This document shows, piece after piece, positions 42,912 through 54,649 of a DNA stretch of 64,000 nucleotides; the stretch's first letter is position 1, and each line of letters starts with the position of its first letter. Location of the stretch: assembly GCA_010093485.1 (NCBI GenBank), contig MU001493.1:901599-965598 (forward strand), given 5' to 3'. The stretch comes from Karstenula rhodostoma CBS 690.94 (taxonomy: Eukaryota; Ascomycota; Dothideomycetes; Pleosporales; Didymosphaeriaceae). A model generated the notes under the pieces. It was not told the DNA's origin, did no database searches, and was given only the letters and a program-made list of their open reading frames with translations. The translations under genes were made by a program, and so were the position numbers.

Positions 42912-45900
42912 CTACGAATCCGCGTGTTTTAGGGCTTGTTCCTCAATCTTAGGAATCAGCTCCGCGATGCGGAACGGCTTCGATACGACGTCGTCCTACG
43001 AGCTGCCAGTTAGTCCAGTATTTACCCGTACACAAAGGAAAGGGATGCTTACCATGCCGGCTTCCAGCAGCGTAGCAATCTGCTCGCTGCGCGCATTCGC
43101 AGTGACTGCGATGATAGGCACATGTCCATGCAGTAGTCCCTGGCGTTCGAACTCCCGGATTTTGCTGGTGCAGTGCAGGCCGTCCATCACAGGCATCTCT
43201 TTGTCCATGAGGACCACGCCTAGATCGATGGCGTCAGCGCCGTGGCCCTTCCAGTAGCGCGATTGCTTAAGCTTTTCGATGGCTTCGCCGCCGTGGTTGG
43301 CGACGTAGGTTTTAATGCCACTGTTCTCGAGCTGGCGGCGGAGAACCTTTTGGTTGACTGGGGTACGAATCAGTGCTTGGCCTGGTATAGAGTACTCCGT
43401 TACTTACCTAGGTTGTCCTCAACGATTAGAACCTTCAGATCTGGGCTCTGTGTCTTTCTTTTGGAGTTGACGGTACTGCCGTGCGTCACCGCCGCAAAGT
43501 CTTTGATCCTGGGTGGTGGCGGGTGTGCGTGAGGCCTGTCCTTCGCATTCGAGACCTTTCGACCAAGTGTTATCGGCATCTCTATTGCCTCTTTCGGCTC
43601 AGTCGACTTGCGGCACTTCACATAGAAAGCGAACGTGCTCCCTTTGCCAGCTTCGGATGCCACGCCAATCTCTCCGCCTTGCAGCTCAGTGAGCTCCCGG
43701 GAGATGAATAGGCCCAAACCTGAACCACCGTATTGCACATGCGTACGAGGACTGGCCTGAGAAAACCTTTGAAAGAGTAGTTTCTTTTCTTCGGGATTTA
43801 GACCCCGCCCGGTATCCTGCACGGCAAATTCCAGGTAGATTTCTTCTCCATTGCCCCAGTCGGGTCCAAGCGTCTGCTCAACGCGCTTTGACCTTGTCGG
43901 GAAGAAGCTGACTAGACGCGATGGATTGGCGGAAGGCGGTTGTGTCGATGCTGAAAGCAGTACTTTTATAGTGCGACTTGACTCGGTGGTAGTGAACTTG
44001 ATTGCGTTGGTCGTAAGGTTGATAAGCTGGAGATTACGATTAGAAAGCTTAGTCGAAGGACGAAAAAAAAACCTACTACTTGAAGCACACGTGAAGGGTC
44101 AAACTTCACCCAATCGACGTTCAGCTCCTTGTACGAGTCACTCAGCACAAATTCCATCTGGATGCCTGCTGTCTGCACTTCTCCTTCGAACATCTTGAGG
44201 GCGCGTTGGACGACTTGTAATGGCTGTGCATCGACGGGTGTGACCTACATCAAGTTAGTATGTGATCTGCGTGGATCTGATCGAAACCTTACCATGAGCA
44301 TAGCACTATCCAGTTTCGAGAGTGTGAGGACGTCGTCAACAATTCTCTTTTGATGCTGTGCACACAGAGCAATGGTTTGCGCTGCATCGATACTATCAGT
44401 GAGCAGCCGCGGGGGTATCTGCGGAGCGCTAGATGTCCGGTAATCGCTGAGAATGGTCGAGATCTCGTCGGCGCATTGTAGAATTGCGCTCAAAGGGTTT
44501 CTCATTTCATGTGACGTGATGTCGATGAAGTTCTCCTGCTGCCGTTTCAACTCCACTGCTTCCTCCATCTTCCTCTTTTGGAACCCTTCAGCCCATTTCT
44601 GTGAACTGATGTTGGTGATACTGCCAAATACACTCTTAAGCATGCCATCCTCGTACTTCTCCGGGAAAGCGGAGAACAGCACCCATGTGTCACCTTTGTT
44701 CCCATTCCGATCTTGCCAAGGTGTTTTGAATCGAAATTCTATGTTTATCGCTGTCGCATTCTCGACTAGTCGATACCACTTTTCGTGTATCAGACCCTGG
44801 TCTTCTTTCTTGACGTAGTCCATCCAGTTGTTCGTCTTCTCAGGATCTTTCGGTACTCTCGAGATTTCATACCAAGTATCGTTGCAGTATGTTATACGAC
44901 CGACGTGGTCTGCAATGAAGAGACCAGCTGGTGAGTACTCTGCCATACGCGTGAATCGAGTTTCGCTATCTCGGGCCTCTTGGGTACGCGCGGCGAGCTG
45001 TTCCGAAAGGTGAAAGCGATCCTCTGCTGCAAGCCTCGCAGCCTTTTGACCTCTGCGAATCTCCTCTTCGAAAAGGACAACAGAAGCCAGAGATGTCGCA
45101 AGTTGTCGGCTGAGCAATTGTACGTAAAGATTATAATCGTCATCGTACGGTCGCCTTGGATTGATACCCATGACCAAGAACCCAAGAGTTGATTCTCCTG
45201 TAGTAGGATGGATTGGGCAAATCACCACTTCCCGACATGAGTCTCCGAAACCGCGCCATTCCAGACCATCCAGCATCTCGAAAGGAAGATCTCCGGAGCC
45301 AATGCTAAGCACGACGGGCTTGTCGGTCTTCATAACTTCTCTCAGGACGGGACCAAAGCCTTCGGTACCTTCTTTCAAGTCGATCTGTTCAGGTGCTGAT
45401 GCATGGCCAGCAGGAACGCCGAGCGAGCCTTCCAGATAGCACTGTTTCGAACCAAGCAAACTATTAGAGTGCAAGGACGAGGAGTCGCTGCCGGTGTCAT
45501 CAGACACAGAATATAGCAGGACGAATGGTGTGTCAAATTCATTGTCGGTCAAAGCTGATAGAACTTGTTCCCAGAAGCCTTTCACGTCTCGTGCAGTCGC
45601 TGTTCGCTCACCAACTTCTCGCAAGGTCAACATTCGCCGCTCTGCTATTTTCCTCCTGGTCTAGGCGAAGATCAGCATGTACATCTAATGAGCAGTCCAT
45701 CGGAGGTAATGTTCTCGAAGTACCTCCGTTGAACACGGATCACGCGCGCGAGGGTTGACGTGGACGGGGACTGGGCAAATACCTTTTCGAATGCTGGATT
45801 GTATAGACCCGTGACGGTGCCATCCTCACCAACCATGGGAATGATAGACCACGAGAAGTATGTTTCTTCCAAAAAGCCGTTCCGTTTCATAAACAGACAG

Positions 45901-47846
45901 TCATCGTCTTTCATTGTAGCTTGGCCAGTTATCCTCGCATTTGAAAACACGTCTTTCACTTCATCCCATATTTCAGCCCAGGCAATCTTGTAGCTCTGAC
46001 CCATGAGGGCAGGATGTTTCTGGCCAGCGAGACCTAGGAGGCGTTAGCTGGACGCACATTCCAGCAAGTTCGCAACACGTACCAATGTACGCCTCATTAT
46101 AAACGGCAACCAACTCGTCGCCCCAGTACATGGCCGCAGGATGTGGAGATGCCCTAAGTAAGGTGTAAACGGGCCTGTAGCAACAATTGCGACCAGGTCA
46201 ACTCACATTATAAGATTGCACATAGCTCTAAGATCGTTGGACCAGAACTCTATAGGACCCAATGGTGTTGACGCCCAATCAATTGCACGTGCGAATTGGA
46301 TGTGTCGGGGTAAGGAAGACGATACAGGCAGCCTGGTCCAGTCGAAGAAGCCCAAATCATGCTCCACGGGGGGGCTAGGGTTTGGGGCTCTATGAAAAGC
46401 GTCAACGTCGCCTGCAGCATGGGCACGAAGCACGCACTCATTGGTAAACGACGGACGATCGCTGAAACTTGGCAGACTGAGCTTATCTGGTCTTTGGAAA
46501 GGGACTATCGACGGCTTATCGGCGAGTATTGGCTCGGACTCTGGGACAGGTTCGGGTCTCAGAACGGATCGAAGCTCCTGGTCAGAATCTTCACTGACAG
46601 CGAGGCCGGGGGTGGTGCCAAAGTAGTCTTGGGGTTCGGTGAGTGGCGGTGGCGATGGCTGCATGCCCGTAGTGGGGGTGGGTTTTTTTGACCGAGTAGG
46701 GGCGGCAAAACCAAGGGAGGTACTTGTAGAAGGGATGCTAGACGCAGGGGGGGCGGGTACTGCGCCAGATACTACCCGCAGACGCTTTCGCAAGGTATAA
46801 CAGGACCATACCATGCCGCCGTGCTCCACTGGCGAAGGGTTCACGTCGAGACTTTCGCCTTGTATCACGGTGCTCAACAACCATGCTTTGAACTGAGTGG
46901 ACGCATGTGCAGTCGGATCGTCTCCTGCCAGACTCGACAGCTTTCCAGCAACCAGCTCCCACGTTGGCGGGCTCGACCGCAAGGCGCCGTTCGCGAAGAG
47001 GATCTGCAAGCCTGACGCAGCATCTCCAGTGTCTACGATGAATGTCGGCCGTGTGTCCTGCTCGAGCAGCTCCACAACGCCAACTGATCCCAGCAAGCGG
47101 AGGGGGTCATTGCGATCTCGCGCCTCGGGCGACGCTGTCCGGGGCAGGCTGGAGCGCTCGGAGCCTCTGCCGCTCGCCGAGGCTGTCGGCCCAGGGGGAC
47201 TCAGGCCCGAAAAGGTGCCCCGCGCCAGTGTCACCGTCTTGATGCCGCTGTCCTCGCGGGTTTTGCTGAGCATCCTGGCGGCGGCCTCGGAACTCGAGAA
47301 GCGCGCGGGCAGGCGGGGTCGGCTGCGGCGCGAGTGCGAGAAGAACAGCGGCGACGGGGGCTGGCCGTTGTCGTAGAGGCTGGCCGGCCGGCCGAAGCTG
47401 AGATGGTCGAGCGAATGGCGCGGCCGGTTCACGCGTCGGCGCTTCAGCAGCGGCTCGCTCGCGGGCTCGAGCGGGTGCGGGGAGGAGGGCAGGTGGTCGG
47501 GCAACGGCGGGCGTTTGGTGCCTGCGAGCGCGGGCGGTGTCTTCGCAGCGACGCTGTTCCTCGTGGCGGCGCAGCGGGGTCCTGTCGAGGACGGGGTGCG
47601 GAGAAGGTCACTGCGGTCGCCGCGCGTGCGCTGGGTCCATGGGGGTGTGGGCGCGGGCTGCGCGGCGGGGAGCTGCAGCTGCAGCCACAGCGACGGGTGC
47701 TCGAGCGGCGTCGACGGCTTCGAGGCCTCTGCAGCGGGAGCGAAACTCTCGTGGTACTCGGGCGTGCTCAGCCGGCGGTTCTCCGGGTTCGCGGTGTGTG
47801 GTGCAGCGGCGCTTCCGGTGAAGATGGACTTGGGCGGCGGGTTCAT
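42912..47846 (-). CDS. PAS-containing hybrid histidine kinase, 1501 aa
   Basis: Eight exons: 47846-46207, 46153-46083, 46033-45783, 45660-44293, 44244-44077, 44026-43408, 43357-43053 and 42995-42912. Residues 1-500 are Ser/Pro-rich and disordered. A PAS-like region follows at about 520-655 (ASPHPAAMYWGDELVAVYNEAY), a GAF-like region near 665-850 and a second PAS/PAC at about 870-1010 (YSPAGLFIADHVGRITYCND). The H-box is ITSHEMRNPLSA with His at about 1038; the ATPase has INLTTNAIKF (N-box), DTGRGL and GGSGLGL. The receiver domain ends the protein, with the phospho-acceptor Asp at about 1424 (LMDKEMPVMDG) and KPF after. A cytosolic sensor for a phosphorelay through Ypd1 and Ssk1/Skn7 is expected. 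The fungal class number is not assigned here. Confidence 0.93.
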
Positions 47847-49348
47847 GAAGGAGTGGTCGCTGTGACGTTGGCAGCAGCGAGCGGCTCGCAACGGGCCGAT
47901 GTGCGTCGTGGATATGATGGCTCCAGAGTCCAGCTCCGTCTCCCTTGACGCTTTGCACGCAGGTGGAGGCAGTTGGCAGACGAACACGGCAGTGGCCCAA
48001 TCGCTATGCACCAACTAGGCCGCAAGGGGCGCGGAAACTTTGTTCATCTCTGCGTCAATGGGTCTGGATCGCTTCAGTGCCCTCGCTCTCACGGAACACG
48101 GGCGATACAGTAGTAGGTCAAGTTTATAAGCTTGTATAGTAGGCCGAGTTGCTTTGGGATCAACTATTCTATATCTGACTCGCAAAGGCCATAGCTTATG
48201 TACATCTGGTCTTTGTGTTCCCGTAAGAGCCTCCAGCCCTCTCAGCGCCACATCCCTGCGACGACGACTCCATGCGGCGCTCTTCAGCTCGTTGTGCTTC
48301 TCCATGCCCATCCACGGTCGAGCATCGAGGCCCTGGAGCACTACGCCACTGGCGTCGTGGCCCACCAGATCGAGACACTCCCTCTCCGCTCCCAGCACCG
48401 CCAAGACCATGATACCTCCCACCGTCTGGACACTGTTTCTGCTAGTTGCGCAATCGTTCCTTCATCCATCGCAACGGCTCACGTGGCGGTTCTAATCCAT
48501 GTCAACAATCTTGCTCGACTGTCTTGCCGGACCTCTGCTTGCGTATGGTTTACAGATGGGTCGCTCGCCTCAAGCAGCAGTCGCATGCCCTTGCGACCAT
48601 TCTCCGTCTACGTAAACAGACTGCGAATCTCTCACCCGGTCTCACTTGTCTCCATTCACTTTTCTCGACGGTCTCTAGAACTCTCCCTCGTCACAATGGT
48701 TTGGCCTCGCCGTGTTGGACTCAGGCTCAACCCGATTCGCGCGCGCAGGCCGCGTTGTTGCATGCGCCATTATCGACGCCGAGACGCCCGCTGCATTAGC
48801 CACGACTAAGCCACCTTCACCTCCAGCGGGAACTGTACCAAACTAACCACCGTGATCACGATACATGCCGTTATCCGCTTACGCGACACAGTCCATACAT
48901 CTTTTTACCTTTCCGAAATTCATACGGCCAATCGCAATATCACTTTCATTATCTTTCAAATCCTTGCCATCACGGAAGATTGAATCCGGCTGTCCATACC
49001 ATTCCATCTTACTGACCATATACAGTTACGCATTCTCATCTTCACGCCAAGCTTCACTAACCCTTACGCTGCATGAGTCTTGCAGAGCTTCGGCCCCTCC
49101 ATCCCCCACTTTTTCCATCTGTAGCCGCGCTGAACACACCCCTGCATTGCACCCGTGGACACTGCGTATGTCCCATGTCGCTAGCCCGTTGCAAATGGTG
49201 GTAGAACAGCGGCCCGCGCCGAGCCTTTGGCTGCGGATTGATTTAAAAACCCCTCGCTGCCCCTCCCCCCACATCTCGTCCAAAGTCCTCTCTCCGTGTT
49301 GTTTTATACTGTACTTTTTGCTTCGCAGTTACACCTCCCTCCCCAGCC
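47847..49348. other. Divergent promoter region, histidine kinase / WW protein
   Basis: About 1.5 kb. The right part (48860-49340) is CT-rich and probably the promoter and leader of the WW-domain gene. Overlapping frames at 48015-48810 on both strands show no motif. An open frame without ATG continues 168 bp upstream of the kinase start, which begins with TTG and is not used. Confidence 0.5.
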
Positions 49349-50567
49349 ATGGATTTCCTCAAGAAGAAGATGAAGGAGTTGCTGGACGATGATGACAAGA
49401 AGGAGAAGTCCTCTGACAAGCCCTCTGGTACGAGTAGCTTCTGCCTTTACTTTGTCCTTGCTCACCACTTGCGCAGAATCGCATGGCGACAGCTCTGGAC
49501 ACGACACGCGAGGCTCCGACCCTAATGCGGGCGGATACCCATCTCAGCAACACCAGCAATCTCCCCAACAGGGTTATCCTCCTCAGCAGGGCGGCTACCC
49601 TCAACAGGGTGGTTACCCACAACAGGGCGGTTATCCTCAGCAGGGCTACCCGCAACAACAGCCTTATGGCCAGCAAGGCTATGGCTCACCTGCACCCCAG
49701 GGTCCACCCGCTCCTGTACGTACCATTTCTCCACATTGGAGATCTCTTGTCCATCATCCGATGATGCTCGACTTCCCGATCTCAGGCATACTTTAATGTA
49801 CAATCGCTAAAGACGTTTCAGTACGGCGCACCTCCACCAATGCCTCCAGGCTGGATCGCTCAGTTTGACCAAAGCAGCCAAAAGTGGTACTATATAGATC
49901 AAGCCACCGGTCGAAGCCAGTGGGAGCCTCCTGCACATGCCCCTCCAGCCCAAGGCCCATACGCGCCACCTCCCAGCGGCCCCCCAGCCGCGCCATACGG
50001 CCAGGGAGCACACCACGACGAGCGCGGTCTCTTCGGCGCCTCGCACGACCAGAGCCAAGGAGGCTACCCATCCGGCCACGGCGACCCGTACGCCCCAGGC
50101 GCAGGCCATGGCGATCCCTACGGCGAGAAGGGCAAGGACAAGGACAAGAAAGACAAGGACAAGGGCCACTCGACCGCCATGCTGGCAGCCGCCGGTGTGG
50201 GTGGTGTCGCAGCGGGTGCTTGGATCGGCCACGAACTCAGTAAGTCTTGCCTCCACCCCGTACCTCTCTAGATAACACCTCCTAACGTCTCCCAGCCGAG
50301 GACTCCGACGACGACACAAAAGTCGTACAAAACAACTACTACGGCGCTGCCCCCGCCGCCGCTGCACCTGTTGCTGCCGCCCCCGTCGCCGCACCTCCCG
50401 CCGAGCCACCTGCATTCCAAGAACCCCCACCTGTCCCCACGCACGACGAGGATGGCGACTCCATCTCCAGCAGCGACCGCGAGTCGCTCGAGGAGAAGCG
50501 AGAGGAGCTTATCGAGGCCCAGGAGGAGTATCAGGAGGAGCTCGAGGAGGCTTACGACTCGGACTGA
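49349..50567 (+). CDS. WW-domain protein with PQQGGY repeats and Gly-zipper segment
   Basis: Exons 49349-49427, 49477-49715, 49822-50239 and 50296-50567; 335 residues. The start is a charged helix ([19 protein letters not shown]). Residues 45-105 hold a Gln/Gly/Tyr/Pro-rich repeat built on YPQQGG, a prion-like composition. A WW domain lies at about 113-143 with Trp117 and Trp140 and the WYYI core, ending EPP; it should bind Pro-rich ligands. Further on are a Lys/Asp run ([12 protein letters not shown]), a short Gly/Ala hydrophobic zipper ([16 protein letters not shown]) that could insert in or associate with membranes, and an acidic helical C-terminus. Function is unknown. Introns all have good signals. 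Confidence 0.85.
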
Positions 50568-50979
50568 GAGTAGCCAGCCGCCTGCATGTCGACGCGGTTG
50601 TGCGTTCCGTTCACTGATGTCTTTTCTATCGTATCGTTACGGCCGGACAATTTTTTCTTTAGCAGTAGTAGCATATCTTAGCAGCATGGGATGGGGACGT
50701 GGGTTCACTCGTTTGGATTGGTTATATTCAATCTGCATGCTAAAGTCCACTTCTGGACGATCAGAGCTACCCGTCGCGTTCGCACTGTGGGACTGACTGT
50801 AGGGTGTACATGTCTCCCTTCCCCGCCCAAGTCCGTAAAAGTACCAATTTCGACCAAACGCCTGTACCCGGCCAATCCAACGCCCTCCCATCCATTCCAT
50901 CCCTCCTTTCTTCTTTCTCCCCCCTCGTTACCTCTTGTTCGACCACGGCGGCTATCCCTCGCCTCGCCTCGCCTCACAA
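50568..50979. other. Convergent intergenic space
   Basis: 412 bp between the stops of the WW-domain gene and the CYSTM gene. It should hold both terminators. A T-rich tract lies at 50650-50660. Confidence 0.5.
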
Positions 50980-51322
50980 CTAACACAAACAGCACTCCAA
51001 ACAGCACTCGCACGTCTCCCCGCACAGCCAGCAGCAGCACAGCGTCGCGAGACACGTGTACAAGCACCCCCGATCTTCCTTCTTCTGCTCGACCGGCGGC
51101 GGCGGGCCTTGCTGGTAGTACATCTACAGCCCCATTAGCAAACTTTTCCATTCCCCCTCTCGAGCGCATGGCCGTGGCGCACGAAGACCAAAGTGAAAAA
51201 GGCGTACGTACCTGCTGCTGCGGCGGTGGCGGACCCTGCTGGTAGTAACCCTGGTTCGGGGGCGGCGCGCCGTAGTGGGCTTGCGGCGGGGGCGCGTTGT
51301 TGTAGTAGCCCTGTGCGGACAT
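50980..51322 (-). CDS. CYSTM-type cysteine-rich tail-anchored protein, 84 aa
   Basis: Exons 51322-51212 and 51123-50980, intron with a GTACGT donor and TGTAG acceptor. The protein has a Pro/Gln/Tyr/Gly-rich N-terminal part ([19 protein letters not shown], then [11 protein letters not shown] and YYQQGPPPP) and a short C-terminal segment with 12 Cys in about 28 residues ([19 protein letters not shown]). This layout defines CYSTM proteins: small, membrane-associated by a Cys-rich helix, often stress-linked in plants and fungi. The Cys may be lipidated. The exact role is unknown. It converges on the WW-domain gene, whose product has a similar QGGY/QGP composition. Confidence 0.85.
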
Positions 51323-51549
51323 TGTGTCTTGTCTTCTTGTTTGCCTGGCGCGAACTGGGCTGAGGTTGAAATTGGGTAGTGGCTGAAGGGTGGGAGGCTG
51401 GTGATTTGAGGGGGAGGGTGTGGCGCGCTTTATGGCTGGGGCAGAAGCTTAGCTGCGAGGTGAGGCTGGTGAGGGCGGCGGGGATTTTTAAGTGTGGGAT
51501 GGGTAGGTAGGGGACGGGAGGCGCGGATCGGAGGGTGTGCCGGGGGCGC

Positions 51550-51596
51550 TCGAGCGGTTGCTTTGCTTGCTTGCTTGCTTGCTGGCTTGCTTGTAG
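51550..51596 (+). repeat. CTTG/GCTTG microsatellite
   Basis: Imperfect run of about ten CTTG units upstream of the CYSTM gene. Confidence 0.8.
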
Positions 51597-52050
51597 TAAG
51601 CGCTTCACTTCACTTCATTTGCTGGCCTGTAATGTATATAGATAGATATATCTCCGCACAGCCTCGCCATATCCACGTAGGGAAGAAACGGTGGCATTGC
51701 TAGCGATGCGAGCCAGACAATGGGACGGCCATGTCCTGCTGCAGACACGATGGCATCCGAAGACCGCACGCACAAGAGCACATGAGCCACCCGTAGAATG
51801 CTGGGAACGCGTGTGCGAGGGCTTGGTATTGGGGCGCAAGGCTTGGTATTCCTGGGGTGTCAGCAGCGCCTTCCTGCGCGAGGATGTGGAACTATTCCGG
51901 TGTAAAGGATGCTGATCACCGCTTTCCTATGCCACTGTTTTCAATATTTTCTTGGGGATATCCATTACTGCAAGAGCGAGAGAATCAGTTCCAGCGTGGA
52001 AGCAGATATGGAGCTGAATGCGATGTGCACAATGTGACGGGTGTTGGGAT

Positions 52051-52075
52051 GAGGTGAGGTGAGGTGAGGTGAGGT
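52051..52075 (+). repeat. (GAGGT)5 tandem repeat
   Basis: Five perfect 5 bp units in non-coding DNA. Confidence 0.9.
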
Positions 52076-53053
52076 TGCCGAATAACCGTGGTGTGGCTTG
52101 GCTGCATAGGTGGGGCAGTGTGGCACTTTGACGGTGAGGCTATTGGTTGGGGCGTAAAGAGGTCGTGGTTCACGACTCCATTTCAAATATCGTGAAAGAC
52201 GCGGGACAAGAGCTAGAACTCGTGCCTATGGGAGAGAACTTGGAAAGAGATTGTATAGTTGAACATTGGAAGCAGTGGTTGAACCAAGCACTAAGGCGTT
52301 TACCGTCTACCGAAGGCATTTGTGAAGGGTCTGCGGTGACATCTTGTTCGGCTCATGATTTGTCTCCGAGATAGTCCGATTGGTAGCGATGCTGCGGAAT
52401 GTTAGCGCGCGGTCGCATTGCTGGACAGTGCTGCGTGGCGGATCATACCGTATGATTTTGAGGGGAATCTCTTATCGAATCATCGAAGCGAAAGCGATGT
52501 CGTACAACCGATCCATCCAGTGAGCCGAATCATGAAGTACGATGCCAGAGGTGGAGTCGCGTTGCGTCCTGTGGTGCTTGACCTTCTCCAAAATCCCAAG
52601 GTGGCGCGCGTTGCTTAGGCGTAGCTATGGAAATAGCCTTTTGCATTCTAAAGATGGTAGCATCTATTCCACCGTCTGCACGACGTGAACTCGCCATCCT
52701 CTTGGGCTTGAAGGAAGAGCATTCATTGTCAACCTTGCTTGTATCCATCCTCCCCATCCTTGACATGTGCCTCCTCTCAGAAAGCGGTGTGCTTGATCTT
52801 CCTTCGCCTCCATACAATGTCATTAGGCGGCGCACGTTGGTCTACCACGAAAGGGTTCTTTGTGGCAGAAAAAACGTCGACACATGACACCGCTTTCAGC
52901 CCCGTCTCGTTCTTGATGTTCAGAGCGATGTGATCAATCCCCAGCTCTCTACCATACCACAGTGCGCGCCTCAACGTATCATCATCTCCACATATTGAAC
53001 CCAATGGTCCATACCACATTTGGCACTCGGGTCAACTATCATAACAAATGCTA

Positions 53054-54016
53054 TTATTGCTTTGCATTGTCTTCCTCGCTTCTAGGCACGAATCCTCTTT
53101 CCTCTCTCCTCTTTTGTACCCACTCCCCAAACGGCCTCCAAATAGCCTCCTTCTCCGCCGGCTTCAAGTTCGCTGCGAGTCCACTCGTGCTCGTCGTGAC
53201 AAAAACCTTGCTCCCCTTCCAACCCTCTTCACCATTAACCTGTCCCATATTCATCTCCTCATCCTGCCACCCATACCGGAATTCGTCCTTCCGTATCGCC
53301 CTGCCCATTCTGTACTTCCATATCGCCTCCCAAATACCCTTGCCCACAATGCATACTGCCTCCGGTCTAAACTCCCGGAACTTGGCCTCCAAATCTCCAG
53401 CACCGGCTACCATCTCTTCTTTTGAGAGCTCAGCAGCGTTTTTAGACGGGCGCGAGACAATGTTCGTATTGCCCATGCAATAGTTTGCCGGTAGGGAGCG
53501 GTCTTCCGTGGGTGATAGACGCCGATCGGTAAGACCTGATGAGTGGAGGAGCTTCCAGAAGTGGTTCGAGGGGTGAGCGTAGGCATGGCCGGCGGTTGCT
53601 GTTTGTACACCAGGATTTGTGCCTACGAAAACGCATATAAGGTTCGGCTCGAGGATGTCAACTAGAGGTGACAAATGTGCATATTTGGAGGTCGGCGCAT
53701 ATCCGCTTGGTTTGCGCTTCTTATTAGGTCGTGGGGATGGTGCGTCCAAAGTCTCATCAGCTGTGTTGGCGATTGTCACCGTGTCACGCGTGCGCTTTGA
53801 GGAGCGTAAAGAGACGGTGGACTCCGGATTGGCATTGTCGCTCTTGAACGTAGTGGATGTATAGTGAAATTTTGCCAATTTCCCCTTAAACGAGGGTGCG
53901 AGAGGTTCGCTTGCGGTGGGTTCCGCATGGGACGGTTGAGCTTCGGTCGGAGAAGGCGTTAGACGTTCCCCTTCCTCAACAGGCTTATCGCGCTTCAAAG
54001 TGCTATTTTGCGGCAT
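53054..54016 (-). CDS. G/T (U) mismatch-specific DNA glycosylase, TDG/MUG family
   Basis: Single exon, 320 residues. The family removes uracil or thymine opposite guanine by base flipping, repairing cytosine or 5-methylcytosine deamination. Residues 1-110 are a disordered, charged tail with nuclear localisation-like basic clusters (PRPNKKRKPSG). The glycosylase domain follows, starting at LSPLVDIL. The active-site motif is VGTNPGVQTATAGHAYAHP with the catalytic Asn in GTNPG. The second motif STSGLAA lies near residue 280 and fits the helical hairpin-intercalation loop of the family. The catalytic region and tail match fungal members in size. The start at 54016 is the only ATG before the domain. 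Confidence 0.9.
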   Translation of the reverse strand: MPQNSTLKRDKPVEEGERLTPSPTEAQPSHAEPTASEPLAPSFKGKLAKFHYTSTTFKSDNANPESTVSLRSSKRTRDTVTIANTADETLDAPSPRPNKKRKPSGYAPTSKYAHLSPLVDILEPNLICVFVGTNPGVQTATAGHAYAHPSNHFWKLLHSSGLTDRRLSPTEDRSLPANYCMGNTNIVSRPSKNAAELSKEEMVAGAGDLEAKFREFRPEAVCIVGKGIWEAIWKYRMGRAIRKDEFRYGWQDEEMNMGQVNGEEGWKGSKVFVTTSTSGLAANLKPAEKEAIWRPFGEWVQKRREERGFVPRSEEDNAKQ

Positions 54017-54649
54017 TGACCTAAGTTGAGAGATTCGTTGATAATTTCAGATTAGGGCGCGGGGGAGAGTTTCGATATGGTGGAAATCGACAAATGCGAG
54101 TTCTGTATCGCAGTTGGTGAATCGCGAAACACGAGGTCCCGTGATTGCGCGGTCAATGACGTCATGTCTTGTTAACACAACCCACCAGTTTTCGGATTTA
54201 CTCCAGAGGAGCTAGATTTAGAATTGTAAAGGGACCCATTGCGACTTCATACAGACTATCATACACAGACGGTCCGACAATCCTAGCGCATACAGTAGCT
54301 ACCACGACGCCAGGCAGATGGAATAGGAATCTCAAGAGACGACAGCGTGCTAAATGCTGTCTTGATACCACGGTGCCAACGCTTAGAAATCAGCGAAAAG
54401 AAAAAGAGAAGTTCTTAAATGCCCACATCTATGGCATAGATCGCACGGATATATACTCAGTATTGCGTAGGAACATACCTCAATTTAAAACGGTCATGTA
54501 ATTCCTTTCAAATAACTAATGAGGTACGCCTTCAATGCGCCTGGCTCTCATATCCGATCAGAGCATACCGCATTACCCATTATCCATATCCGATCGCAAG
54601 TCTTGTTACATCGCGTCACCACGATCCTCGCGTAGCATTACCGCCATCT
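54017..54649. other. Intergenic, no gene seen
   Basis: About 630 bp between the glycosylase start and the 3' end of the aquaporin gene. A plus-strand frame at 54169-54501 (110 codons) has no motif and no ATG context of note. Confidence 0.5.

Larger units (their letters stand above)
51323..53053. other. Intergenic with simple repeats
   Basis: About 1.7 kb. It has a GCTTG-type repeat at about 51550-51596 and a (GAGGT)5 repeat at 52051-52075. A minus-strand frame at 52777-53019 (80 codons, true ATG) and one at 52530-52835 look faintly protein-like, but I cannot assign them. No gene called. Confidence 0.5.

Noticed and set aside
47334..47948. Plus-strand open frame of 204 codons
   Set aside because: Antisense to the N-terminal exon of the histidine kinase.
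48198..48809. Plus-strand open frame of 203 codons
   Set aside because: No motif; overlaps several equally open frames in a divergent promoter.
52777..53019. Minus-strand open frame of 80 codons with a true ATG
   Set aside because: Faintly protein-like (ALWYGRELGIDHIALNIKN) but no family recognised and no partner exon found.
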